A stretch of DNA of 64,000 nucleotides, taken from assembly GCA_026707225.1 (NCBI GenBank), contig JAPOXG010000010.1:204090-268089 (forward strand), in the 5' to 3' direction. This stretch comes from Chloroflexota bacterium (GTDB lineage Bacteria; Chloroflexota; Anaerolineae; Aggregatilineales; Phototrophicaceae). Both the position numbers and the translations under genes were made by a program. The notes beneath the pieces were generated by a model that ran no database searches, was not told where the DNA came from, and saw nothing but the letters and a program-made list of their open reading frames with translations. Shown here in pieces: positions 28,132 through 37,390 of this stretch. Position 1 is the stretch's first letter, and each line of letters starts with the position of its first letter.

Positions 28132-29790
28132 GTGAACACGAAGCCCAAATACATCTTTTGCACTGGCGGCGTGGTCAGTTCCGTGGGCAAGGGGCTGACA
28201 GTCGCGGCGATTGGGCGCATACTGAAAGCGCGCGGCCTGCAAGTCGCGATTCAAAAGCTCGATCCCTATCTTAATGTCGATCCCGGTACGATGAGCCCGT
28301 ATCAGCATGGCGAGGTATTTGTCACGTCTGATGGGGCTGAAACCGATTTGGATCTGGGCCACTATGAACGTTTCGTCGACGAAAACGTCAGCCGACTTTC
28401 CAATGTCACCGCGGGTCAAGTGTACCAAACAGTTATTGAGAAAGAGCGCAAGGGCGATTACCTCGGCGGGACGATTCAGGTCGTCCCGCATATCACCAAC
28501 GAAATCAAGCGCTGCATCAAAATCGTGGGCAAGCGGACCAACGCGGATGTTGTGATTGTCGAAGTCGGAGGCACTGCCGGTGATATCGAGAGCCTGCCCT
28601 TCTTGGAGGCGTTGCGCCAGTTGCGCACGGAATTGAAACGGCGTGATTCACTCTATGTTCATGTTACATTCTTGCCGCATATCGGCGCGACAGACGAGTT
28701 GAAGACGAAGCCGACGCAGCATAGCGTTCGTGAATTGCGCGGCATCGGCATCCAGCCGAATGTGATCATCGCGCGTACCGATCACCCGATCAACGACGAG
28801 ATCATCAGCAAGATTGCCTTGTTCTGCGATGTCGATGAAAACGCGGTAATTCCTTTGGAGACGGCTGATAACATTTATGCCGTCCCGCTCATGATCGAAG
28901 AAACCGGCCTGGGCGAGTTTATTCTGAAGTGGTTGCGACTCGAAGCTGACAGGCCTGATCTCACCGAATGGCAAAATATCGTGAGCAAATGCCGGTCGGC
29001 GAAAGAAAAGCTGCGCATCGCTATTGTGGGCAAGTACGTTGAGTTGCACGACGCCTACATGTCGGTCAAGGAGGCGATCGTACACGCTGGCATTCAGCAT
29101 AACCAAGATGTTGAGATTCGCTGGATTCACTCCGGCCTGTTGGAAAAAGGCAAAGGCATCGCTGAACTCGACGAGCTGGACGGGATGATTGTGGGCAGCG
29201 GGTTCGGATATCGCGGCATTGAAGGCAAGATTATCGCCGCCCGATATGCGCGCGCGAACAAGGTACCCTATCTCGGTCTCTGCTTGGGAATGCAAGTCAT
29301 GTGCATTGAGTACGCCCGCAATGTTCTGGGGCTGGACGACGCCAACAGTTCCGAATTTGACGTGAGTACGCCGCATCCGGTGATTGATCTCATGTTGGAG
29401 CAGCGCGCCATCACCGACATGGGCGGCACGATGAGGCTGGGAGAATATCCTTGTGTGCTGGCGCCGAATTCCCTGGCTTCGCGAGCCTATGCGCGTGGCG
29501 AAATCATGGAGCGCCACCGCCATCGCTTTGAGTTCAATAACGATTATCGCGATGTCTTCGCGGCGAACGGCGTTTGCTTCAGCGGCTTAAGCCCGGACGG
29601 CATCCTGGTGGAAATCACCGAGCTGCAAGACCATCCTTTCATGTTGGGCTGCCAATTTCATCCAGAATTCTTGAGCCGGCCAAATCGACCGCACCCGCTC
29701 TTCTCCGCGCTGATTCAGGCATCGGCCGAATACCGCGAGGAGCTGGGTCGATTGAGGGCGCCGTCCAGCATGGGAATGGACCGCAGCTAA
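28132..29790 (+). CDS. pyrG: CTP synthase
   Basis: A 552-residue enzyme aminating UTP to CTP. The N-terminal synthetase has the CTGGVVSSVGKGL P-loop and LDPYLNVDPGTMSP; the C-terminal class I glutaminase has the nucleophile motif GLCLGMQ and a catalytic His/Glu pair (FHPEF). The start is taken as GTG 28132, giving VNTKPKYIF as in the family; GGAGG lies 12 bases upstream. An in-frame ATG at 28111 would add seven residues. Confidence 0.96.
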   Translation: MNTKPKYIFCTGGVVSSVGKGLTVAAIGRILKARGLQVAIQKLDPYLNVDPGTMSPYQHGEVFVTSDGAETDLDLGHYERFVDENVSRLSNVTAGQVYQTVIEKERKGDYLGGTIQVVPHITNEIKRCIKIVGKRTNADVVIVEVGGTAGDIESLPFLEALRQLRTELKRRDSLYVHVTFLPHIGATDELKTKPTQHSVRELRGIGIQPNVIIARTDHPINDEIISKIALFCDVDENAVIPLETADNIYAVPLMIEETGLGEFILKWLRLEADRPDLTEWQNIVSKCRSAKEKLRIAIVGKYVELHDAYMSVKEAIVHAGIQHNQDVEIRWIHSGLLEKGKGIAELDELDGMIVGSGFGYRGIEGKIIAARYARANKVPYLGLCLGMQVMCIEYARNVLGLDDANSSEFDVSTPHPVIDLMLEQRAITDMGGTMRLGEYPCVLAPNSLASRAYARGEIMERHRHRFEFNNDYRDVFAANGVCFSGLSPDGILVEITELQDHPFMLGCQFHPEFLSRPNRPHPLFSALIQASAEYREELGRLRAPSSMGMDRS

Positions 29791-29875
29791 GCATTCGTGG
29801 CAGCCGGCTGGCCATTGTAGCCAGCATCGTCGCTTCCCGCTACAGCCCAACCGTCGGCAGAAGTGGAAATAAAAC

Positions 29876-30919
29876 ATGTCATTTCGGGACTTAATAGCAG
29901 CGCTGCCCAAAGTTGAATTGAACCTACAGTTAACCGGCGCCTTGCGCCTGGAAAGCCTTCTGCTCATCGCGAATCAGAATGGCATACCAACTCAGGTTGA
30001 CGATTTTAGCCAATGGGTGGAGCTGCTCAAGAATCCGGACTCGACGCGTATTGATGAGATCGCCCGTGTTGCAGGCGGTTGGGTTATGTATCCCGAAGAC
30101 CTCGCGCTCGTCGTCTACGATATTGGCGTGGCGCTTGCCAAGCAGAATATTCCTTATGCCGAGGTCGCTGTTGCGCCGTCAGACTTTATCGGCAGCGCCA
30201 AAATGAACTTCGATACTTTCCTTGACGCGTTGAACGACGGGCGAGATCGCTCCCGGCGCGCCTGGAACGTCGATATGTCATGGATCTTCTGCATACCGCG
30301 CGACAACCCGCGCGCCGGTGATGATGTCGCGCGCTGGGCGAGCGGCAGCGCCGGCCGACTGGGAAACGTCGTCGCCATCGGCCTGGTTGGACCGGAAGAC
30401 GCCCAACCGCTTGGGCAGTTTCGCCGCGCCTTTGCTACCGCCCACAAGAAAGAATTGCGAGCCCAGGCAAGCGCCGGCGACAGCGCTGGAGCGAAGGAAA
30501 TCCGCGAAATCATCGACGAACTTCAGCCTCGGCGGCTGGTCAACGCCTGGCGGCTCGCTGAAGACGAGACATTGCTTAATCAGGTGGTGGAGGCTGGCAT
30601 TCCACTTGTGAACTCGATGACGCGCGCCTTGAAAACCGGGCAGATTAAGAAGGCGGCGGATATTCCGGCAGCGCGTCTTCATGAAGCCAACGCGCAACTG
30701 GCGCTGTCTTGCGATAATCCCTCACTGTATCAGAGCTCGCTGGTTGACGAATATGTATTGGCGCGCGAAGATGGCGGCTTGTCGCCTGCCAGCCTGATAC
30801 AAATCGCGCGGCGCTCGATCGAATTGTCCTACCTCGAAGATGAGCGCAAGGCAAATTTGCTGCGCGACTTCGACTTTCTAGCCAACTCGCCTCAAGCGCG
30901 TACGCTCGATCAAGAATAA
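29876..30919 (+). CDS. Adenosine deaminase-like protein lacking the metal site
   Basis: A 347-residue protein that follows the adenosine deaminase barrel throughout: LPKVELNLQLTG at the N-terminus, YAEVAVAP, GLVGPE, the RRLVNAW segment and LALSCDNP near the end. The residues that make the enzyme are changed. The HxH zinc ligands are N16 and Q18, the third ligand His is S199, the catalytic Glu is D202, and the catalytic His is N223. Only the Asp ligand (D280) is kept. The frame is intact and codon use is ordinary, so it is a maintained non-catalytic or repurposed protein and not a decaying gene. It follows pyrG by 85 bp. Confidence 0.78.
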   Translation: MSFRDLIAALPKVELNLQLTGALRLESLLLIANQNGIPTQVDDFSQWVELLKNPDSTRIDEIARVAGGWVMYPEDLALVVYDIGVALAKQNIPYAEVAVAPSDFIGSAKMNFDTFLDALNDGRDRSRRAWNVDMSWIFCIPRDNPRAGDDVARWASGSAGRLGNVVAIGLVGPEDAQPLGQFRRAFATAHKKELRAQASAGDSAGAKEIREIIDELQPRRLVNAWRLAEDETLLNQVVEAGIPLVNSMTRALKTGQIKKAADIPAARLHEANAQLALSCDNPSLYQSSLVDEYVLAREDGGLSPASLIQIARRSIELSYLEDERKANLLRDFDFLANSPQARTLDQE

Positions 30920-30966
30920 TCCCTGGCAGGTCTTCGCGGGGGCAGCGCCCGAGCATCGCGAACTTG

Positions 30967-31404
30967 CTATTCGACGGGCGTAACCGTGATGTTGCCGTAG
31001 ACGCTGTCGTCAATTGGCAAAGTGATCAAGAGTCGATTGCCGCCGTCCACCTTGGCGCGCGCTTCTTGCCCCTTCACCGGAATGGACAATTCGACGCTTC
31101 TTGACAGCGGTCCAAAGCGCCGCTCCTGCAACAGATAACGCGCCGATGTCGGCGTCGCTTCGGCTTCGGTCTCAACCGAGATCGTCAGAATGTTGGATTC
31201 GAGACTGATCTCGATGCTGTCTTTAATCATGCCGTCGACTGGCTGCGATATGATATGCAGGTCGCCGTCAGACTCGTACATATCCAGCAGCAGTCCATCC
31301 TGGCTGCTGGTTATGGTGCGGATTCGCTTCTCGATTTCTTTGGTAAGCTGTTCGCCCATGTTCTGGATTTCTTTCATCGGGTCGAAGCGCGGTTCGTTTG
31401 TCAT
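30967..31404 (-). CDS. Hsp20/alpha-crystallin-like small heat-shock protein
   Basis: A 145-residue protein. An acidic/basic amphipathic N-terminus of about 45 residues precedes an alpha-crystallin-type beta sandwich: DLHIISQPVDGM, the ILTISVETE strand, the YLLQERRFGPLSRSVELS segment, and a C-terminal ITLPI. The usual GVL motif is replaced by RLLITL. It probably binds unfolded proteins in the cytoplasm. A GAGGAG site precedes ATG 31404. It is convergent with the adenosine deaminase homologue. Confidence 0.75.
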   Translation of the reverse strand: MTNEPRFDPMKEIQNMGEQLTKEIEKRIRTITSSQDGLLLDMYESDGDLHIISQPVDGMIKDSIEISLESNILTISVETEAEATPTSARYLLQERRFGPLSRSVELSIPVKGQEARAKVDGGNRLLITLPIDDSVYGNITVTPVE

Positions 31405-31607
31405 TGGTTCTCCTCGCGTACAAGGTCTTTCAAATAATTATACGGATTCCCCCAGGATTTGTCGCGGATGGCGCGCCCGTCATGGATCGACGTGGGCGAG
31501 ATGATTGCACGGCGCTAACTTGCTGAGAAGCGCAAAACTAGAGACTTCAATTATCGATGCGCGTTGATTATGATTTGCCGAGTGTCTCAAAAGCGAGCCT
31601 CAATCGC

Positions 31608-32441
31608 ATGATCAAAGTCGCGTATCAGGGTATTCCAGGCGCCAATTCGGAAATTGCTGTCAGGCAGCATTTCGGCGATGATGTCGAAACATGCCCCTGC
31701 CAGGATTTCAACCGCCTATTCGACGCGCTGCAAAGCAAGGCCGCCGACTACAGCTTGCTGCCGGTGGAGAACGCTTTTTCCGGCTCGGTGAGCGGCGCTT
31801 ATGAGCTGCTGCTTGATCACGATGTGCGCATTCAAGCCGAGGTGATCTTGCACGTGCATCATGCCTTGCTGGCGAATCAAGGCGCGACCCTGTCAGAGAT
31901 CGGACAAGTGCGCTCGCACCCGCAAGCGCTGATGCAATGCGAACGCTATTTGAAACGGAACAACATGGAAGCGGTGGGTTGGTACGATACCGCTGGCGCC
32001 GCGCAGGATCTCGCGGAGAATCCGGAGCCAGGTGTTGGCGTTATCGCCTCGACCCTCGCCGGCGAGCTTTACAAACTCGACCTTTTGGCAAACGAGATTG
32101 AAGACGAACAATACAACTATACGCGCTTTCTTCTGATGGGGCATGGTGATCCGGAACCATCGGACTACAACAAGACATCTATCGTCTTCGCCACGCGCAA
32201 CCGCCCGGCGGCGCTATATCACTGCCTCGGCGAGTTTGCCAAACGCGACCTGAATTTGACCAAGCTGGAATCGCGTCCGCGGCGCAACCGTCCCTGGGAG
32301 CCGCTTTTCTATCTCGACTTTGAAGGGCATTGGCAGGAGCCGCGCTGTCAAGAATTGCTGACGCAGCTATTACAGTTGACATCATTCGTCAAGATGTTGG
32401 GTTCTTATCCGGCCGTAAAGTCCGGAACGGTGGGCATGTAG
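31608..32441 (+). CDS. pheA: Prephenate dehydratase
   Basis: A 277-residue monofunctional enzyme converting prephenate to phenylpyruvate for phenylalanine synthesis. The opening IKVAYQGIPGANSE, the LPVENAFSGSV substrate loop and NYTRFLLMG (containing the catalytic Thr) define the catalytic part. An ACT domain from about residue 185 has the ESRPRRNRPWEP motif used for phenylalanine feedback. ATG 31608 gives the family N-terminus; the frame is open back to 31557. There is no clear ribosome site. asd begins 14 bp downstream. Confidence 0.92.
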   Translation: MIKVAYQGIPGANSEIAVRQHFGDDVETCPCQDFNRLFDALQSKAADYSLLPVENAFSGSVSGAYELLLDHDVRIQAEVILHVHHALLANQGATLSEIGQVRSHPQALMQCERYLKRNNMEAVGWYDTAGAAQDLAENPEPGVGVIASTLAGELYKLDLLANEIEDEQYNYTRFLLMGHGDPEPSDYNKTSIVFATRNRPAALYHCLGEFAKRDLNLTKLESRPRRNRPWEPLFYLDFEGHWQEPRCQELLTQLLQLTSFVKMLGSYPAVKSGTVGM

Positions 32442-32455
32442 CGCAGGAGAGGGCG

Positions 32456-33559
32456 ATGCGGAAACTTGATGTGGCGATTCTTGGCGCAACGGGCGCTGTG
32501 GGGCAGCGCTTCATTCAATTGTTGGAGAATCATCCCTGGTTTCGCGTGAGCGAAGTCATCGGCTCGCATCGCAGCGCCGGCAAGACTTACGCCGAGGCCG
32601 CGCATTGGATCCTGAACGACAGCCCGCCGGCAAACATCGCCGCGCTCACGGTGAAAGCGCTGGATGATCCCGTGCGCTCGCCGCTGGTGTTTTCGGCATT
32701 GCCCAAAGAAGCGGCGATCACGCGGGAATTGGATTTGGCCGCCGCGGGTCATGTCGTATGCACTAATGCCTCAGCCAATCGCATGCTGCCGGATGTGCCG
32801 CTGCTTCTGCCCGAAGTCAACGGCAAGCACATCGGCTTGGTTGACATTCAGCGGCGCAAGCGTGGATGGACCAGCGGCGCGCTGATCGCCAATTCCAATT
32901 GCACCGTGATGCCGGTCGTGATGTCGCTGAAGCCACTGCTCAAGTATGGTCTTCGCCGGCTGCATCTGGTGAGCGAGCAGGCGATAAGCGGCGCCGGTTA
33001 TCCGGGCCTGTCGTCCATGGACATGATTGACAACATCATCCCCTACGTGCCAGGCGATGAGCAGAAGATGGCAAAAGAGTCTCGGAAGATGCTTGGCTAT
33101 TTCAATGGCGAAGACATCGACACATTAGACTTGGTGGTGAGCGCGACTTGCACGCGTGTGCCGGTAATCGACGGCCACTTGGTAAATATCTCGGCTGAAT
33201 TGGAGGAAGGTCCGGCGCTGAATTCAATTCTGGATGATTGGAGGACCTGGCAAGCGCCCGATCCGATTCCGAGCCTGCCCAGCGCGCCGGCATTTCCGCT
33301 GCAATATCTGGAGCAAATCGACCGTCCCCAGCCACGGCGTGATCGCGAAGCCGGCCGCGGCATGATGACCAGCATCGGTCGATTGAGAGCGTGCCCGATT
33401 CTCGGCTACAAATACGCCGCCCTGTCCCATAATACGGTTCGTGGCGCCGCGGGCTGCAGCATCATGAACGCTGAACTCTTGGCTGTATCAGGATATATCG
33501 AGGCTTTCCAACCGGCCGAATCCGCATACGCGACAGTGGCGAACTTTAGGGCGCCTTAG
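32456..33559 (+). CDS. asd: Aspartate-semialdehyde dehydrogenase, fungal/archaeal type
   Basis: A 367-residue NADP enzyme reducing aspartyl phosphate, at the branch to lysine, threonine and methionine. The glycine loop ILGATGAVGQ, the active site NSNCT (C149), ISGAGYPG and the NIIPYVPGDEQKMAKE segment are those of the shorter fungal/archaeal class; the malonyl-CoA reductases are close relatives and cannot be fully excluded. ATG 32456 follows a GGAGAGG-like site. Its last four bases overlap the convergent L,D-transpeptidase gene. Confidence 0.88.
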   Translation: MRKLDVAILGATGAVGQRFIQLLENHPWFRVSEVIGSHRSAGKTYAEAAHWILNDSPPANIAALTVKALDDPVRSPLVFSALPKEAAITRELDLAAAGHVVCTNASANRMLPDVPLLLPEVNGKHIGLVDIQRRKRGWTSGALIANSNCTVMPVVMSLKPLLKYGLRRLHLVSEQAISGAGYPGLSSMDMIDNIIPYVPGDEQKMAKESRKMLGYFNGEDIDTLDLVVSATCTRVPVIDGHLVNISAELEEGPALNSILDDWRTWQAPDPIPSLPSAPAFPLQYLEQIDRPQPRRDREAGRGMMTSIGRLRACPILGYKYAALSHNTVRGAAGCSIMNAELLAVSGYIEAFQPAESAYATVANFRAP

Positions 33560-34587
33560 TCGTATACGCCGCTCGAATACACGTAAACCGCTGGACCCAC
33601 CAGGTCGCCATCCTGGTAGTTATATTCGCTTTCCGCCCAGTGGAAGAGCCAGTGCGCGTCCGTGATCGTTAAATTGACGCAGCCATGGCTCCGGCGGAAA
33701 CCGAAACCATCATGCCAATAAGCGCCATGCAAAGCGATCTGGTCATCGAAGTACATGGTCCAGGGCACTTCTTGCAAGTAATAGAAGTCGGGCTCCGCGT
33801 AGGCTCCGCTCATTAGCGTGCGCTTGAAGCGCACATAGACATGAAATACGCCCTCGTTGGTGGGCCATTCTTCCAAACCCGACGAAACCAGCGTGGCGAA
33901 AACGGGCTTGTCGCCTTCATAGGCGACCGCGACTTGCTCATACAAATCGACGCTGACCCACTTTTCAGTGTCGATATCCGCCGGCTTTTGGACCGGCAGC
34001 AGCTTGGCGACTTTGAACTGATGCACCCATTGATTCGCGCCGATCTGGTACCAGTAATAGCCATTCACTTCGACCGTCGCGTAGATGTAGACGCGTGTGT
34101 AGCGATAAAGGAATGGGTTGTCAGCCGCCTCTGGTCCGCCTGGCGTCTTGGACCCTCGCAGATGCCACAGCGTCCAGGCGACCGGATATGGCAGCATTCC
34201 ATCGACCGGCAGCAGCGCGCCAGCGAAACGGGACGGCGCGACCGCGTCGCTCAAAAGCTCCGACTTCACCCATTGATTTTCGCCCACTCGCGACCAATCG
34301 TCGCTTTGCTCAAACACGGTCAAAAATGTATAGCCGGGTCCGTAGGTTTCGCTCTCAACGCTGTTCGGCGACCTGTGTACGCTGAAGCTGCCTTGAATCT
34401 GCCGATACTCGCGATCGTGGAGAAGCGCATCGTCGATAGGGAGCGGCTGCACATCGGGCGAGCGGTTGGCTTCGATAGCGCTCGCGGATAATCCGCAGCC
34501 GTCCGGTGGACATACGATCTGGGCGAGCGTTGAATGGCTCGCTATGGTGAAGAAAGCGGTCACGAGCAAAAGACTAACAAGGCGCAT
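33556..34587 (-). CDS. Secreted L,D-transpeptidase (YkuD domain)
   Basis: A 343-residue exported protein. A signal peptide (1-22, ending TLAQ) is followed by an SH3-like beta region of about 150 residues and a C-terminal YkuD domain. The catalytic set is IALHGAYWHDGFG and SHGCVNL, with C303 as the nucleophile. Such enzymes form 3-3 peptidoglycan crosslinks or attach proteins to the wall. An AAGGGA site precedes ATG 34587. Together with the two LysM proteins it indicates a peptidoglycan wall. Confidence 0.88.
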   Translation of the reverse strand: MRLVSLLLVTAFFTIASHSTLAQIVCPPDGCGLSASAIEANRSPDVQPLPIDDALLHDREYRQIQGSFSVHRSPNSVESETYGPGYTFLTVFEQSDDWSRVGENQWVKSELLSDAVAPSRFAGALLPVDGMLPYPVAWTLWHLRGSKTPGGPEAADNPFLYRYTRVYIYATVEVNGYYWYQIGANQWVHQFKVAKLLPVQKPADIDTEKWVSVDLYEQVAVAYEGDKPVFATLVSSGLEEWPTNEGVFHVYVRFKRTLMSGAYAEPDFYYLQEVPWTMYFDDQIALHGAYWHDGFGFRRSHGCVNLTITDAHWLFHWAESEYNYQDGDLVGPAVYVYSSGVYD

Positions 34588-34781
34588 CGGTATCCCTTTA
34601 TCGTCGAGCTTCCACCATCATTAAAGCGCATAAGGGAAAATACTTCAATTTGCGGCATGGTGAAACCTGGCAATCGCATACGAATCGCAGGATAGCGTCG
34701 GATTGCGCGGCGTCGCCGAATTTCCAATGGACGGATAAGCACGCACTGGGCTTTATGATGCCGCAGGACAAGACGAAGTTA

Positions 34782-34790
34782 TGGTAAAAT
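34782..34790 (+). promoter_or_regulatory. Extended -10 element before ppgK
   Basis: TGG-TAAAAT at 34782-34790, 35 bp before the ppgK ATG, in an AT-rich patch. The -35 region is weak, which an extended -10 can offset. Confidence 0.35.
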
Positions 34791-34824
34791 CGGCGCGGGC
34801 AATCGCGGTTCGGGGGCGCGTAAC

Positions 34825-35562
34825 ATGGATATGTTGGGAGTCGATATCGGCGGATCGGGCATCAAGGGCGCAATCGTCGATACCGCGAGCGGCGACTTTG
34901 TCACGGAGCGCCTGCGCATTGAAACGCCGCAGCCATCCATACCCGCTGCAGTCGCCGGCGCGGTCGGGGAAATTTCAGCTCACTTCAACTGGAAGTCGGC
35001 CATCGGCTGTACCGCGCCAGCCGTTGTCAAGCGCGGCGTGACAATGACCGCCGCCAACATCGACGGGTGCTGGATCGGCGCCGATGCCAGGGGCATTTTA
35101 GAAGAGGCGACGGGCAACCCGATAATTGTGCTCAACGATGCGGACGCGGCCGGCATTGCCGAAATGAAATTCGGCGCGGGCCGCAAGCGCGACGGGCTGG
35201 TGGCGATTCTAACCTTGGGCACCGGCATCGGCAGTTCGCTCTTTATTGACGGCCGCCTGGTGCCGAATACGGAGCTGGGTCATTTAATCATTCGCGGCAA
35301 GGATGCCGAGGAGCGCGCAACCGATCGCGCGCGGCAGGAGCGAGGATACAGTTGGAAACAGTGGGGGAAGCGCGTTTCCGAATATCTTGAATATCTGGAA
35401 TCGCTGATTACGCCTGATCTCTTCATTATCGGCGGCGGCGCCAGCAAGCGTTACCAGAAATTCTTTCCGTATATCAAATGCAAAACGGAGGTTGTTCCGG
35501 CCCAGTTGCGGAATCGCGCCGGCATCGTTGGCGCGGCCGTCGCCGCCGTCGATCTAGTCTAG
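34825..35562 (+). CDS. ppgK: Polyphosphate glucokinase
   Basis: A 245-residue ROK-fold kinase phosphorylating glucose with polyphosphate or ATP. The phosphate loop GVDIGGSGIKG opens the protein. LTLGTGIGSSLFIDG, LVPNTELGHL, YSWKQWGKRV, LFIIGGG and the VPAQLRNRAGIVGAA ending are the features that separate PPGK from ordinary ROK kinases. It would feed glucose 6-phosphate into glycolysis. No other hexokinase is in the window. Confidence 0.9.
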   Translation: MDMLGVDIGGSGIKGAIVDTASGDFVTERLRIETPQPSIPAAVAGAVGEISAHFNWKSAIGCTAPAVVKRGVTMTAANIDGCWIGADARGILEEATGNPIIVLNDADAAGIAEMKFGAGRKRDGLVAILTLGTGIGSSLFIDGRLVPNTELGHLIIRGKDAEERATDRARQERGYSWKQWGKRVSEYLEYLESLITPDLFIIGGGASKRYQKFFPYIKCKTEVVPAQLRNRAGIVGAAVAAVDLV

Positions 35563-35579
35563 GCTTGTCTCTTTGCCGG

Positions 35580-36083
35580 TCATTTGTCTTCGGTCGCCTG
35601 GAAAATGCCCCAGCGGCGATTGTGATAGAGCAGGGGCGTTTTGTCGTCGGTCCAGGCGCCTTCTCTGACGTAACCGACGAACATGGTATTCTCGCCGAAA
35701 TCGATCTGCTTTTCTAAGGTGCATGACAGCCAGGCCATCGCATCCGGAATGATGGGATCGCCCAGGGCAGTCGTCTCACAAGTCATGCCGTCAAAGCGAT
35801 TTTCCAGCCGATTATCGAAGTAGCCGGCGAATCGCTTGCCGAGCTCCAATTGCATGTCGGAGAGTATGCTAATGGCAAAATGCCCTTCGCTAGCGATGTA
35901 TTTGCCGGTATCAAGCCGATTGGCGACGTTCAGGCAAATCAGAGGCGGAACCATACTGACGCTGGCGAAAGAATTGACGGTGATCGCTTGCCAATCACGA
36001 TTGGCCGATACGCTGGCGACAGTGATGCCCGCCGTCCAGCATGCAAGGATATTCTTGAAACTTTGTCCATCAACTTCACTCAT
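35580..36083 (-). CDS. Flavin reductase-like FMN-binding protein
   Basis: A 167-residue split-barrel protein of the flavin reductase family, which supplies reduced flavin to partner oxygenases or reduces small substrates itself. Visible features are the early GITVAS strand, TVNSFASVSMVPPLICLNV with the flavin-phosphate contact region, and FAISILS. The ATG at 36083 has GGGAG five bases upstream and lies 25 bp from a good -10. The frame extends to 36212, but that part contains the promoter. No partner oxygenase is adjacent. Confidence 0.82.
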   Translation of the reverse strand: MSEVDGQSFKNILACWTAGITVASVSANRDWQAITVNSFASVSMVPPLICLNVANRLDTGKYIASEGHFAISILSDMQLELGKRFAGYFDNRLENRFDGMTCETTALGDPIIPDAMAWLSCTLEKQIDFGENTMFVGYVREGAWTDDKTPLLYHNRRWGIFQATEDK

Positions 36084-36107
36084 GGCGACTCCCATTTTGA
36101 TGGCGGC

Positions 36108-36136
36108 AGTATAATCGCAAAGGGACATTCTGTCAT
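36108..36136 (-). promoter_or_regulatory. Promoter for the flavin reductase gene
   Basis: Minus strand ATGACA (36136-36131), 17-bp spacer, TATACT (36113-36108). The predicted start of transcription is about 18 bases before the ATG. The same patch read rightward shows TATAAT (36110-36115), possibly serving the small gene at 36219. Confidence 0.6.
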
Positions 36137-36218
36137 CTGTAAAACTCGCTGCCGGTTGTGGAAGCGCATCTCGATTGTGCGCGGGGAGCCGCGCTGATAC
36201 GCAAAGGGACATGCCGAC

Positions 36219-36560
36219 ATGCGCAAGGAATTGCCGCGATTTCGCAAGGTCAAACGCCGCTACGCCGCTTCAATTATTCATAGCGCGCTGTCCGGTCCCC
36301 GGGGCTCAGCCCTGCTTCAGCTGCTCGAATTTGAAGACCGCCATTTCCGCGCCATTTTCGATATTAGCTATTTTCAGCTGGCGCAGGGCAAGGACATGCC
36401 GAGCAAGTCACAGTGGAATTCGCTGAAGAAGCGGCTTAAACGGCGCGACCGGTCGCTCTTCATCTTTCGCCAATACGGGCAGCTCGACTGCGGGGATCAG
36501 GGAAGGACGCCGTCAGCGAAAACCTGCCTGTACATCGACTTCGGATTTCTTTGGGACTAG
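36219..36560 (+). CDS. Small basic protein of unknown function
   Basis: A 113-residue protein rich in Arg, Lys and aromatic residues, starting MRKELPRFRKVKRRY and ending FGFLWD. No membrane segment or known motif is seen. Hydrophobic periodicity (LLQLLEFEDRHFRAIFDISYF) suggests a compact fold with helices, and the charge suggests nucleic-acid binding. An AAAGGGA site lies nine bases before ATG 36219. It ends 18 bp before the convergent response regulator. I do not recognise it. Confidence 0.5.
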   Translation: MRKELPRFRKVKRRYAASIIHSALSGPRGSALLQLLEFEDRHFRAIFDISYFQLAQGKDMPSKSQWNSLKKRLKRRDRSLFIFRQYGQLDCGDQGRTPSAKTCLYIDFGFLWD

Positions 36561-36577
36561 ACGCGGTTGGCGCGCTT

Positions 36578-37303
36578 TCAGTCGCTGAAATCGACGAAGC
36601 GGTAGCCAACGCCGCGCTCAGTAATAATATATTGCGGGTCTGAGGGATCTTCTTCAATTTTGTCGCGCAAGTAATTGACATACAGGCGGACGTAATGCGC
36701 CTCATCGCGATATTCGTATCCCCAAACCTTCTGAAGAATCTGATCGTGAGGAATGGTCCAACCAGCATTGCGGACCAGGTGGTATAGGAGGCGGTATTCG
36801 GTCGGGCGCAGCTTAATGCGCTCGCCCTTGACGATTATCTCGCGCCGGTTGAAATCGACGCTGAGACGATCGTCGATTTGCAGGATCGCCTCCTCGGTAG
36901 TCGGCTTCTCCATTCGGCGGAAAATCGCCTTGACGCGGCTGGACAGCTCGCGGGGACCGAAGGGCTTGGTGATATAGTCGTCGGCGCCCAGTTCAAGCCC
37001 GTAAACCTTGTCATTTTCTTCACCCTTTGCCGTGAGCATGATGACCGGAATATCGGAGAATTCTCGCAGCATACGCAGCGTTTCAAAGCCATCCAGCTCC
37101 GGCATCATCACATCCAACAACACCAGGTCTGGCAGCTGCGTTCGAATGGCGTCAAGGGCTTGCAAGCCGTTGCGCGCTTCTATCACCAGGTGGTCTTCCA
37201 ATTCCAGGTTCATGCGAATAAAGCCAATCATGCGCGGTTCGTCATCGACGACCAGAATTCGCCTTCCCTTTTGTACGGGTTGAATGGAAGGGTGTGGATT
37301 CAT
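36578..37303 (-). CDS. OmpR-type response regulator
   Basis: A 241-residue regulator with an N-terminal receiver and a C-terminal winged-helix DNA-binding domain. The receiver has the acidic pocket (VVDDEP), phospho-acceptor D64 in [10 protein letters not shown], the switch Thr in MLTAKG and Lys in KPF. The output domain has [12 protein letters not shown] and RGVGYRF. ATG 37303 follows GGAG; the frame is open to 37369. No sensor kinase is in the window, so it is an orphan. A PP2C phosphatase gene lies 87 bp upstream on the same strand. Confidence 0.93.
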   Translation of the reverse strand: MNPHPSIQPVQKGRRILVVDDEPRMIGFIRMNLELEDHLVIEARNGLQALDAIRTQLPDLVLLDVMMPELDGFETLRMLREFSDIPVIMLTAKGEENDKVYGLELGADDYITKPFGPRELSSRVKAIFRRMEKPTTEEAILQIDDRLSVDFNRREIIVKGERIKLRPTEYRLLYHLVRNAGWTIPHDQILQKVWGYEYRDEAHYVRLYVNYLRDKIEEDPSDPQYIITERGVGYRFVDFSD

Positions 37304-37390
37304 TTGCTTCTCCAATATCGGCGCGTTCCGGCTTGGCGGCATGAAGCGAAATCGAGTCATTTGAGCCACAGCATCAGCGGCAGCGAGATC

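Noticed and set aside
28648..29523. A 291-codon frame opposite pyrG
   Set aside because: pyrG is unambiguous and the antisense product resembles nothing.
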